From positions 73,498,255 to 73,562,254 of the forward strand of contig CM067084.1 of assembly GCA_034008185.1 (NCBI GenBank): 64,000 nucleotides of DNA, written 5' to 3'. Each line of letters opens with the position of its first letter. The first letter of the stretch is position 1. Shown one piece after another: positions 27,201-38,131 of this stretch. The notes beneath the pieces are model-generated. The model had not been told where the DNA came from, made no database searches, and saw nothing but the letters and a program-made list of their open reading frames with translations. A program made the translations under genes and the position numbers. Origin of the DNA: Gorsachius magnificus. Taxonomy: Eukaryota; Chordata; Aves; Pelecaniformes; Ardeidae.

Positions 27201-30200
27201 CCTGATCAAAAGTGAATTTCTGATGCTGGTTTGGATCAAGTATTAATATATTAAAGAAAAAACAAAGGGCAATATTTAGATACCAACTACATAAATTTAA
27301 CAACAGTTAAGTTATCTGTGGTCTTTCTTTTTAGCTTCTAGATATCTCTGAGCTGGATATGGTAGGTGCTGGCCGTGAAGCAAAGAGAAGAAGAAAGACA
27401 TTAGGTTGGTATAGCATGCTGCTTACAGAGGCTATTAATGTACCTGCAAATAGGATCTAGATTTGTAGTACCATTTTGTTTTTCATTTGTTAAAACTTCT
27501 CTTCAGTAAACTTTAAAAAAGGGGAAAAAAAGATAAAAAAACCCAACCCAAACAAAAAAGCTTTAAGGGAGGATTTCGACTTTTTTTTTTTCTTCCTGAT
27601 GCTCCTGATCGTGTTGCCATGTGCCTGGGTAATGACTCAGTTGCATGAAAGGATTGAGCTAGTTGGTTGTGCTTTGGGCAGCACATAGGGGTGTGAGCTG
27701 CTTCAGTACTGGAATTCTTCTGAGGTATTTTGGTATGCTTATTTCCACTGGCTATGTGGCCAAGTAAAATAGTTGAAAATAACGTTGAAAAAACTTATAG
27801 CAATCTCCAAAATTCTGGCTGAGACATCTTAACAGGTGAATAATACCTCATATACTGCTCTTACGTCAAGTTGACAGTGCGGTGCTCTACTTAATCATGT
27901 TAGGAAGATACACTGGGTAGCATATTTGCCCACAATAACCTTTTTGTATTTGTCACCAAAAAATGAGTACCATCTCAGAACAAAATCGTAATTGCAATTC
28001 AATTTTTGCTTGGGTTTTGATGCTTTCTAATGTCGTGAAGTGAGCCAGTTCTGCCTAATTACTCAGTTACTATATCTTGACGACTATACATTGTGGTTTA
28101 GTTCATAATTGGGTTTATTATAAAATTGTGTATGAAGATTACTGTACCTGCCACCCTTTCAGCATATATCTTTTCAAGCATATTTTAGCAGACTTTGAGA
28201 AATGCATTTTTATGTCTTTGTTTAAAGAAGTATATCTAATTCAGTATTTCAGAGAACTTCCTTGAACTGACTTCTGTTTTTATGCAATAGATACAGAAGT
28301 TGTGGAAAAGCAAGCCAAAGAAGAAACAGTAGTAGAAAATGCTACCCCAGATTATGCTGCTGGCCTTGTGTCTACACAGGTAAAACCAACCAAACAAGGA
28401 CAAAAATGAAGGAAACTGTGATGCACATTATACTAAAATACTTAAACACTGTAATGATATCCTACTAACTTGTGGAAATGTGTGTCTTAATGTAAAAATC
28501 TTTACATAATTATTTCAAAATTCCATTATATTTTCACTAAACTAGATAAAAAATTCAAAGCAGGATGAAGGTAAATTTTTTTGATTGTTTTCTTGTTGCT
28601 ATTTTAACTGTGAGGGGGTATGGCATTTCTGTAACTGAGGATTGTAGTCTTCTGTCAAATGAAAGGGATAGGAGGGTTCTCTGACCCTAGAGAGGTAGAA
28701 TAATTTTCAGGAGTTCCTGCAGGTTTCACTCTGCCTGTGCATCCTTTGTGACCCTCATGGAATAGTATCCACAGAAGTCTAAGTGAGGAGCACTTGTCGC
28801 TGGTCTGTGCCCAGGAGGGATAGCTGAATATAAGCAGCCAAGTCTTTACAACTCTCCTGTTTTCTGGCTTGAGAAAAGAACCTACGCACTATTACCCTTC
28901 TGTGGTTCTTTTCTCCATTTTTAGCTCGTAAGCTTTGAGAATTGATGCTTAATCCAGCTTTTTCCGGGGTCTCCAAACCTGTCTGTAACTAGACTTAGCC
29001 ACTCCTATTACTACTGAAAGGGAAGGAGCAATACAGTGGAATTGATCTCTGTCCAAATTACTTATGGCTTATAAACTTGTGCTTCTTAAAACCCATAAAG
29101 TTCAGAGGTGGCCACTCATCCTCTTAAAAGTCCTATTTTTTTTTTTTTTTTTTTTTTAAACCAACCCAAAGTTGTTTAGGGTCTACTGAAAAGCTAACCT
29201 CTTGCTAGAGGCAGTTCAGTTAGGGGTGGGAGGTGGGGGGAGCTGTGTTTAGGGTTTTTTCCTTATTCTTTCAGGTACAGTGCACTGGAGAAACCATGAT
29301 GCAGCTTTATGTTTCTCAGTCCGGACATAGCTTTTAGAAGAATGTTAGGTCTTCCCCCCACTTCTGAGTTAGAAACTGACTGTTCTATTCCAGCAAGCAT
29401 TGGCCTGGAATTAATTTCGACACCTGGGTTCTTTAGATACTGGTAGATGATTTGAGGCTGCAGCACCCAGTGTTTGCAAGCCTCTTGGGACAATCTATCT
29501 CAAATCTTAAGTGTCTTCTCTTATTCCAAATTTAAAGTGGTCATGATTACCTCTGCCTGTTTAAGTCTATGTGTTGACATGCAATGCTTGCCTTTGGAGA
29601 GCACTCTGTTTTAAAAGATCTGTGGTTTGGTTAGTGAGCCAGATGTTTCTTCATCTAGAGCCTAATGGGAAGCACGTGCAATGTTGCTCCCATGCTTATG
29701 GGGGTAGCAACCTATGGCACACGTGCCAAAACCAACATATAGGCAGCTGTTAGTAGGCCTGTGTCAGGAGTGAAGGTCATTGCTTGTTTTTCTGCAGACT
29801 GCTAAAAGTACCTTTTTTTGGCAAGTTCCCCATTTTCATAGAATCATAGAATCACTTTGGTTGGAAAAGACCTTTAAGATCATCGAGTCCAACCGTTAAC
29901 CTAACCCTGCCATCCCACCACTAAACCATGTCCCTAAGCACCTCATCTGTCCTTCTTTTAAATACCTCCAGGGATGGGGACTCGACCACCTCCCTGGGCA
30001 GCCCATTCCAGAGCCTGACAACCCTCTCAGTGAAGAAGTTTTTCCTAATGTCTAGCCTAAACCTGCCCTGGCGCAGCTTCAAGCCATTCCCCCTCGTCCT
30101 ATCATCTGTTACCAGGGAGAAGAGGCCAACCCCCACCTCACTACAGCCTCCTGTCAGGCAGTTGTAGAGGGCGATCAGGTCTCCCCTCAGCCTCCTCTTC

Positions 30201-33200
30201 TCCAGACTAAACAACCCCAGCTCCCTCAGCCGCTCCTCGTAAGCCTTGTGCTCCAGACCCCTCACCAGCTTGGTTGCTCTTCTCTGAACATGTTCTAGCA
30301 ACGCAACATCTTTCTTGTAGTGAGGGGGCCAAAACTGAACACAGTATTCGAGGTGTGGCCTCACCAGCACCGAGTACAGGGGCACGATCACTTCCCTACT
30401 CCTGCTGGTCACACTATTCCTGATACAGGCCAGGATGCCATTGGCCTTCTTGGCCACCTGGGCACACTGCTGGCTCATATTCAGCCGGCTGTCAACCAGT
30501 ACCCCCAGGTCTTTTTCCACCAGGCAGCTTCAGTCTAAATGATTTGTCTGCTAGACTTACTCTGCGAAAACGTCTTTCTTCTTTCAATCCCTTACATTTG
30601 TAAGGCTAGATTGGATGAAAGTGAAGATCTTCATAGAGATACCATGCTGTTTTCTTTATGCTGTGTGTGCAATATTGTGTATAGTTAAGATTAAAATGTG
30701 GCATTTTCTTTGGCTTGATCCTAGATGACATCAGTCATGTTGGTGTCCACTGCCTGTTTCAGTGGAAACAGGGTTTTACCTGTGCTCTTATTGCTGCCTT
30801 CTGCTTGCTCGTGTCCCAGAGGCCTTTGCATTCTCCTGGGTGATATTTTAGTAGACCTTTTGCCCATGAATGAGCACAGGTTTCTGCTTGCTACTAGTGA
30901 AGAGCGTGATTGCTTAGGCAGAACTTACTTCTATAGTGTAATTCTTCAGAGTACCATCTGTGCAAATTTCATCATTTGGTCTCCACGCTATCAGCTGAGG
31001 AATGGGACAAAGGAACAGCAACTTGACTCTTTGCAGAAAGTACATTCTCCATAACAAAGCATTTTTTTTCCTGGCTCAGACTGTGCCTTCAGAAGCAACT
31101 TCAATCTGAATTTGGGGAAATAAAAGCTGCTTTTTCTCTCCTAGGGTAATTCTAATGTCTGAAGTTTGTAAAGGGAGTTGGGATTGAAAGGGCAAACTTG
31201 CCCTAACAGAGGAGTCCATAATTAAGTTCCCAAAAGGAATATCATAGCAGAACTAATGTTGAAACTGTATTTAAAATGCAGAAATAGTGCATGAATATAT
31301 GCCATGTGGTTATAACACTTTCTTTTCTGTTTTACAGAAACTTGGCTCATTGAACAATGAGCCTGCACTACCTTCTACGAGTTACTTACCTGCTACCCCC
31401 AGTGTGGTGCCATCTTCCTCGTATATCCCAAGCTCTGAAACACAGCCAGGTAAAAGATGCTTTTTTGCTTTTGGGACCCAATACCTCCAATTCTGAATAT
31501 CTCCAACGCTATACAGTTTTACTGTCTAATTCTTCTCTTATTTACAAACCAACAATCTCTCAAGTTCAGTGAAACTTAACCTTAGCAGTTTAAAAATCTG
31601 TTGCAGGAACCCAGCCTTTGGGTTTTGGGTAACCAGACATGTCATTTAAACTAAATTAAGAAAATGCTTGTTCTTAAGTCTTAAAATGACTGCTAGTTAA
31701 GGCAAGCAAGCAAAGCTATTTACTGTTTGGATTTTTTCCTCTTACTCTGTAATAGAAAATCCATAATTTTTTTTCATCCCTAAAGAGACACCAGTAATAC
31801 ACATAAGTCTAGAGTATATACCTGCTACATAAATCCACTTACAAAACGGTTGCTTTCAAGAGTCAGATGCATTTCTAGAGGCAAGTATGTATTAGCTTTC
31901 ACACAGGATGGGATCAAGCCATCCATTTTCCTTTTACCTTTTTATAGAAGTCTAATGCATAGTAGCTGAGCTCCTGCATATTTTGAAAAATGCTACATAA
32001 TTTTCAATTCTGGAACATCTATAGTAAGAAATAGTATTCATACAAATCCTGTATTTCTACACCTTTTATTTTAACACACTTGGTTTTACTTTTCCTTCTC
32101 TGCCACATGTGAAGTTTTAACGGAATGTATCAGTTTGCACTAACAGATGTGCATGACTGGGATTCATTACCAGACCTTGCAGTTAACAGAACCATTAATG
32201 CATTATTTTACTCTTGCTTGTTGCGATTTGGTACTGTAATGTTTGTCTTTAAGTATGTGAGCTGTGGCATGTTGGTCATTATAGAAAAATGCATATACAA
32301 AACATGATCACTTCACTTGGACCTGAAACAGTTCAGAATCTCTCTGAAGACCCATGCAAATCTTTCTCTGGCAGAAAATTGGCATCTCCAGAAAGAACGC
32401 AGCCAAGAGCGCATCAGTGTTGTCAGCAGTTAGTATTATTTTCCAGAGCCTTAGCATTGTATTCAACAGCAGGAAAAGCCTAGTTTAAAATTTTCTATTT
32501 TCTTTGTTCTCTATTTTTTTTTTCTAACTTATTTTTGCCTTCTGGAGTGTGGGATATCTAGCTTTTCTTAGGGAGAAGGAATATCAAACTGTTTCCTTGA
32601 TATAAAATGCACACAAGATCCACAGATTTGATCTCATAATCTGAAGTTGCAAAATTAACACGTTACTTTATGCAAGTCAGTTACTCTGACATGAGAGGAA
32701 GCCAGTAATAAAATTTAAGAGATTTGTACAAGATTAAGGGGTAACTAATTGTTGCAAATGTTTGTCCTCTCAAGCGTTCACTGTCCTGTTCCACATCTTA
32801 CTGGATAATAGCTATATTGTTAAAACCAAGCTGTCTGTGCCTGGATGGAGAGTGACAGACCTCTCATTCTCTGAAATCTGATCTGAAAGGCATCAGCATA
32901 GCTCTAGTCTGTATCTGCCTTTTAGTCTACTGTGAACACAGTGTAAATAGGTTAGCTTAAACCTCATGAGGTTTGTGAAAGGTGCTTAAACAGCTGTGCC
33001 TGTATCCAAGAGCTGCAAAAGAATGTAACTGGCTGGAGCGTGCACTGGGTAACTGCTGCTTGCTGGACAGATGGTAACTTAGGAAATCACAGTAACTTGA
33101 TCATATATGTAACCTCCACCTGCAGCCAGGTTTGGAATAGTAACTCCCTTAAATGCAGGTGAACTCTGAGAAATAACAGAAATAACATAGGACTTCTCAA

Positions 33201-36200
33201 TACTGTGGTGTTTTAATCCTTCTAGCAGTTAGCATTTAAATAATGTGTGAATTGTGAAGACTGCATTTAATTCTGTCACCTGTTTAAGTATTTGTTACTG
33301 GCTGAGACTTAATTACCATTTCCTTTGGAAGCTGCTGTTACATAGAAACTGAGGAGGTATTTTCATGGTTTTGGCTTCTACATCACAGTAAACAATAATC
33401 CTGGTAGGGTCAGAGTACAGTTGTTATAGCAATATAAGCTAAAAAGTAAATAAAGAGGTTTCAATTTAATAAATCTGATACCCATTAAGCAAAATTTGAT
33501 GCTAAATGTAGTGTAATCCATATTGGACAGCTAGTCACTCAGTTGTCTAATTATTGCTAAAGATAATTGAGTGGAAAGCGCATTAGCTCTTCAATTTTTC
33601 ATGTAGATATTAGGTGGCATATTGAATCGTGGTGTTAAAATAGAATAATCAGAATTTTTAGTTTTCTTTAAAAGCCATTGGTGATGCTAATCCCTGTTTG
33701 TGGATTATAATGTTTTAATTACCTTGACTGGTTTTTGCAGCTGGCTCTGCGCGAGAGGCCTTGCAGACTAACAGACAGACTGAAGAGCCTGCAGCTCCAA
33801 ATGCTACCACAACTCTTCCTGCACAATTCAAACAAAGAACACCCATGTACAATAGTAACTCTAATCCACCTGCAGCTACGCCTACCTCACCCCTAACACC
33901 TACCACACCTCCTGTCATTTCCCCTGCGGCACAAGCACCACAAGTGGCCCCCCAAACTCAGCAACAGCCACCACCGAAAAAAAGCCTCTCTCTCACAGTA
34001 AGTAAAATCAGGTTCTTTTTGACTGCTGCTTTTGATGTAGAATGGAAAATGCAAATTTTTATTATTACTCATTTGGTATGTTGGCAGTTCCTGGCTTTTG
34101 GATCATGGAGTGGTTGAGGCTGCTTTTTTTTATAACCAAAGCTAACTAAATGTTTGCAGCTTTGCATTGCTTTCTTAAAAACATTAATGACAACACTTTT
34201 CGTTGTGCAGTGGTAATGTTACAGTAAGATTTCTTTATTCTATTTATTGTGTAAAATAGTGTTGTATTACTTGTTCTAAAGAATTTTGGAAAGTGTATTT
34301 CCATCAGAGCTGTTGCCTGGCCAATTGCGTATAATGTAAGCTGGCAAAAAGGATACTGTCATTGCAGTGGTAGGAGAGAAGATACCAATAAATTGTTCTA
34401 AGGCAAAAGCTTTTATTTCTTGATCCTCTCACACCCCCCCATTACACATCTTTTAAAGCCTGAGAATGGGGAGGAAACTAAATTAAACAGCGATTAATTA
34501 TGTCCTGAAGCTTCTTATTGCTGGTCTGTTAGTATATATAATGTGCATGCTTGAAGTTAAGCAGGTAACTAATTCAAGATGCAACTGATTTGAAGGCTTT
34601 GCTAAGCACATCTGTAAGCCTGGCTTGAAAGAGCTGAACTTTAAGAAACTGGGTGACTTTTTCAGTACCTTTACTTCATTTATTAAAGAAAAAATTGCCT
34701 GTTTGGGTTTGGACTGCAGAGGAACCACTGGGTTTTTTCTTTTCTTTTTTTTTTTTTTCCCTAATGTCATCTAGAACACAAAATCAATAATGTAAACATT
34801 AAGTCTCTCAGCACGTGTTTCTGTAACCGTTTAAAGGGTGGGGTTTTTTTTTAGTTTCAGAATTCATTTGTCACTGCTGCAAGTGTTGGGTGTAAGCACT
34901 AAAGAGGGAAAGCCTTGGGGTTAAGGCATTTTTTTTGTTTACTTTTTGTAGGTCTACAGAATTCCATCTTACTCTTATGCTTGTCTGTGGGTGTTAATAT
35001 GGTACCTGTTAGCAGTGTTTTCTCCACTGGAGTTCATAACTGTTGTATCTGTTGCAGAGGGAGCAAATGTATGCTGCACAGGAAATGTTCAAGACTGCAA
35101 ACAAAGTTACAAGGCCAGAGAAGGCTCTTATACTTGGATTCATGGCAGGATCCCGAGGCAAGTATTGAGATTGATAATTTAGCTTGCTTTTGAATACCCA
35201 AGTCTGAAATACAACCTAGCATTTCTAAATGTGATGTGCATATGTGAGTGCAAGGCTCTTGCTTTAGCTTTACTCTGTATGTGTAGGACTCCACTGTACT
35301 CTGTACAGTATGTAGTTCTATGGATTACAGTTCTAACACCTTTAATTTTACCTGGAAACAGGTCTTTAGGGTCTCTTTCCAATAAGTCAAACGGTCTTGT
35401 CAGAGCAGCTGCTAAACACAATGTGTACATAACTGAACGCACGTAATATCATGGCTTAGGGTTTGAGAAACAAGGCCACCAGTTAGACCAAGGAACACAC
35501 TGGTTAGGTCCTAGGAATCTATCTAGAAGACCAGCAAATACAAGTTCTTTCGTGGCAAGTCAAGGTACAAGTTGGATAGTGCAGAGCCTCTGCTAATTTC
35601 TTAGCATAACAAACGTAGCAACTGTTGTCTCAGAGGCTTCAGGTAACCACAGGCTCTATGAATCACAGGGAATAAGCTGTCTGATAGCTAGATCCTGTCA
35701 TGTATTGGCCTTGATAGACCAAGGCTGTTTTACCCAGAAGATTATCAGATGTAAGATGAGAAGGGGCTTAAGAGTCCTTAAGTGAACTTTATCATCTGCA
35801 CTAGCTCTGGTTTCTAATTTGGTATTTGAGGGCTCTTATCAGTGGTGTGCTGGAGCCTAAATGTGGCTCATGCATTTTGATCAATGCAATACATTAATGA
35901 AGGTGACCAGGGTAGAGTTACTGTGATGATTCCTGGGCTTTAAGAAAGTTTTGTGTACCTTGCATTAATGATGGTGCTCTTAGTACTAGATGCTACTTCA
36001 AATTGCAGTAGGAGGGTGTCCTTTAATATCTATGTGGACAGTTTTTTGTGATGCAAGGTAAAATATTATTTTGGAAATGTGCATATGTGTGTTTATGTAT
36101 TCACATGTGCATATATAGATAAGTATATAACAATATTAATTCCTTCCGTAATAACGTCAGCACCTTCTGAAGGTTGTGAAGTAACTGCCAGTTATGATAC

Positions 36201-36884
36201 TCTTGAGCTTCCTGAGCATCAGCTCCAGAACCTTGAAACGTAACATTCAGTACTTCTACTGGAATGGAACTGAGTCTTGGACGAGTGATTTCAGTGAAGC
36301 TGTTTGGGCTTTCCAGAACAGCTGAAAATTGTTGAGGCTTTTAACTACAAAATGTATCCCAAAGAAAGTAACTCTGGTAGTTCAAGCTTACCAACTCACA
36401 TTTAAGTATAAGCTTCTCTTATGGTTCTTGATGCAGACAGAAATGACACTGTCATGCTTTATTCCCCCTTTTGTTGTTGTTCTGGTTTCCTTAGCCTTGG
36501 AGTCCATCTTTTAGGGTCTGGTTTTGTTATCCTTAAAACTCTGTGATGGGGGGGTGGGGGTGTGCAGAAATTGTTGTGTGGCTATGTGTATTAGTGACAT
36601 GCTCAGTTTTGGGTTTGGGGTTTGTTTGTTTGGGTTTTGGGTTTTTTCATCACAAGTTTTAGAATCTCCATCAAGTTGCTCCTGTTCTTGTTTTCACAGA
36701 GAATCCTTGCCAAGAGCAAGGTGACATCATCCAAATTAAACTTAGTGAGCATACAGAAGATTTACCAAAGGCAGATGGCACTGGCAGCACCACTATGCTG
36801 GTTGATACGGTCTTTGAAATGAACTACGCTACTGGTGAATGGACCAGATTCAAGAAGTACAAACCTATAACTAATGTTTCCTAA
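15079..36884 (+). CDS. NELFA: NELFA, negative elongation factor complex member A (whole gene, 11 coding exons)
   Basis: NELF-A (also WHSC2) is a subunit of the NELF complex, with NELF-B, C/D and E. NELF holds RNA polymerase II in the promoter-proximal paused state in the nucleus until P-TEFb releases it. I identify it from family knowledge: the N-terminus [18 protein letters not shown], the block [19 protein letters not shown], the Pro/Thr-rich middle and the C-terminal segment ending YKPITNVS are highly characteristic. Coding exons: 15,079-15,288; 22,666-22,837; 23,999-24,160; 25,082-25,171; 27,026-27,156; 27,335-27,404; 28,291-28,379; 31,338-31,449; 33,741-33,997; 35,058-35,157; 36,700-36,884. 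They sum to 1,578 nt, or 525 codons plus stop, with phase kept at every junction; human NELFA is 528 residues. The helical N-terminal region (about 1-190) binds NELF-C in the known structure. Residues about 190-430 are basic, then low-complexity, as in the flexible tentacle. All introns are GT-AG except the last, which is GC-AG. Confidence 0.97.
15289..22665 (+). other. NELFA: NELFA intron 1 (7.4 kb)
   Basis: Its first 350 bases belong to the CpG island; the rest is AT-rich and I recognise no repeat family or coding segment. The acceptor is preceded by a strong T-rich tract ending gttag. Confidence 0.85.
22666..22837 (+). CDS. NELFA: NELFA coding exon 2
   Basis: Residues 71-127 plus the first base of codon 128. 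It starts [17 protein letters not shown] and ends in GELREK, with donor gtaagc. Confidence 0.96.
23999..24160 (+). CDS. NELFA: NELFA coding exon 3
   Basis: Residues 128 (split Val) to 181 plus one base. It contains [19 protein letters not shown] and the basic [16 protein letters not shown] stretch. Acceptor ttatgcag, donor gtaagt. Confidence 0.96.
25082..25171 (+). CDS. NELFA: NELFA coding exon 4
   Basis: Residues 182 (split Ser) to 211 plus one base: [19 protein letters not shown] and on to KIDTT. Donor gtatgg. A longer open frame across this region in another phase is a shadow. Confidence 0.94.
27026..27156 (+). CDS. NELFA: NELFA coding exon 5
   Basis: Residues 212 (split Thr) to 255. It encodes [19 protein letters not shown] and the [11 protein letters not shown] segment. 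Acceptor ctaag, donor gtaggt, phase 0 end. Confidence 0.95.
27335..27404 (+). CDS. NELFA: NELFA coding exon 6
   Basis: Residues 256-278 plus one base: [17 protein letters not shown] followed by the basic RRRKTL run, a likely nuclear localisation signal by composition. The donor gttggt is weaker than consensus. Confidence 0.94.
28291..28379 (+). CDS. NELFA: NELFA coding exon 7
   Basis: Residues 279 (split Asp) to 308: [19 protein letters not shown] and on to LVSTQ. Donor gtaaaa. Confidence 0.95.
29836..30530 (-). mobile_element. CR1 LINE, 5'-truncated, antisense in NELFA intron 7
   Basis: The + strand opens with 'tcatagaatcatagaatcac' and 'ttggttggaaaagaccttt', the reverse complement of a CR1 3' end of the 'ttaagatcatcgagtcc' subfamily. 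On the minus strand a single uninterrupted frame (30,520-29,921, 199 codons) covers the ORF2 C-terminal region, including [19 protein letters not shown] and [18 protein letters not shown]. The intact frame over the surviving part suggests a comparatively recent insertion. It lacks the endonuclease and reverse transcriptase core, so it cannot move by itself. Confidence 0.95.
31338..31449 (+). CDS. NELFA: NELFA coding exon 8
   Basis: Residues 309-345 plus one base: [18 protein letters not shown] and on to [11 protein letters not shown]. Donor gtaaaa. Reading past the donor soon meets a stop, supporting the exon end. Confidence 0.95.
33741..33997 (+). CDS. NELFA: NELFA coding exon 9
   Basis: Residues 346 (split Ala) to 431. 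This is the Pro/Thr/Gln-rich low-complexity part: [15 protein letters not shown], then [16 protein letters not shown] and [15 protein letters not shown]. Donor gtaagt. Confidence 0.95.
35058..35157 (+). CDS. NELFA: NELFA coding exon 10 (GC donor)
   Basis: Residues 432-464 plus one base: [19 protein letters not shown] and on to ILGFMAGSR. The only donor that keeps the family sequence into exon 11 is gcaagt at 35,158, a GC-AG intron with an otherwise perfect consensus. Confidence 0.93.
36700..36884 (+). CDS. NELFA: NELFA coding exon 11, with stop
   Basis: Residues 465 (split Glu) to 525: [19 protein letters not shown], then [19 protein letters not shown], ending YKPITNVS and TAA at 36,882-36,884. 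Acceptor ttttcacag. Confidence 0.96.
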
Positions 36885-37063
36885 GAGATGCAGCAACAGC
36901 AGACTGGACCAAATCAAGCTTAGAGTCAACCAGCTCATAGAGTATGTCAACTGTACAAAATGGCATTCATGTGTACATTTCTTATTACCCTCCAGAGTAA
37001 AAGTCATGGCTCTCCAACCTAACTGGGCTGAGTGAACACAGGAGAAGATGGTGTTGAACTTGC

Positions 37064-37099
<36 letters not shown>

Positions 37100-37137
37100 T
37101 CTTGGGAGAGGGAAAGGTGATCTTGGGGGGGGGGGGG
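37064..37137. repeat. homopolymer cluster T25-A11 ... G13
   Basis: T run at 37,064-37,088, A run at 37,089-37,099 and G run at 37,125-37,137, all inside the presumed NELFA 3' UTR. A minus-strand frame rich in Lys/Phe here is an artefact of these runs. Confidence 0.9.
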
Positions 37138-38125
37138 AAGTTTTGGTGTGTGTTTGTTTTCCTACAGTTCAAGATGCTGGAAAAGGAGATCACAACTGAA
37201 AGATTACAGATGGGAGCAGTTTACTTCTGAGTATCGAAAGAGAAGACTACTGCGCAGTCATTCACGGTTTACCATTAAACGAGGGCACAGATCTTTATTG
37301 TAAAAAATATTTTCTTTGGCTACATGGGTTCTGTTGTAAGAATGGACATTTAAAGCACCACCAGTCAGTGCTTGATTATTTTGTAATTTCAGCTGCAGTA
37401 TAACTAAATATTGCAGGTGGTAGATGTCCAGTGTCTAATGGTACCCACTGTATGTTTAGCTTATTTATGCTTGGGTCACAAGATGGGATTGAGCAGCTTT
37501 GTTAACTTGCTACATTGTCAATGTCCATGCCTGGCATGAGTTAACCTATATTTGGCATTATTTGAGATCAAGAGAAACTGAATATCATAACTTTCTGAAG
37601 AAAAAACCATCAAAATTAAGAAGAAAAAGAGTAGCAGTGGCTTGTCACTGCCTGGAAGTGATAGCTCTTTACCATGTAAGTCTTAGATTGGGTAGAACTT
37701 GATCTATGGCTCTTGCACAGCAAGCCCTTTGAACAGCATAACTTACCTGGGAGGAAGTGATACTGTTACATCTCAAGACCAATTGCAGCTTAATTTAAAA
37801 ACGGCCCTAGGAATGGTTGAGTGACACATACCTGGATATAGATAGCTGGGGAGGATTTGTTGTCTTGAGGCAGTGTTAACTTATGTTTGGTTGAGCAGTC
37901 ATAAGGCACTTGATTGCCAAGCCCTGATCCAAAAATTTGGATCCATCCAAATTTGAATGACTGTAGCTGTGGTTTTTACCGGTGTAGTTATATTAGTATA
38001 ATCACTAATGTGGCCACAATTATATAGGCATATAAATGTGCCTTATACTTGTCTCCTAGTAGAAGCACATTTTTATCTTTATAACTGTGTTCGCACCACT
38101 GGTATAATCTGGCTTTAATAGTACA

Positions 38126-38131
38126 AATAAA
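38126..38131 (+). terminator. NELFA: candidate poly(A) signal AATAAA for NELFA
   Basis: Canonical hexamer 1.24 kb after the NELFA stop, followed by a GT-rich 'tttattgagagggtttatg' stretch. Usage is inferred. Further hexamers on the same strand lie at 39,532-39,537, 41,063-41,068 and 41,483-41,488. Confidence 0.45.

Larger units (their letters stand above)
36885..38131 (+). other. NELFA: NELFA 3' UTR to the first good poly(A) signal
   Basis: Non-coding, AT-rich sequence directly after the stop. It contains a T25/A11 tract and a G13 run (37,064-37,137). The first clear AATAAA is at 38,126-38,131; an earlier weaker ATTAAA lies near 37,275. A longer 3' UTR ending at a later signal is possible. 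Confidence 0.6.

Noticed and set aside
33715..33918. Minus-strand frame opposite NELFA exon 9
   Set aside because: Shadow of the Pro/Thr-rich coding exon.
36762..37193. 143-codon minus-strand frame with a poly-Lys run
   Set aside because: Created by the T25/A11 and G13 homopolymers of the 3' UTR and the antisense of exon 11.
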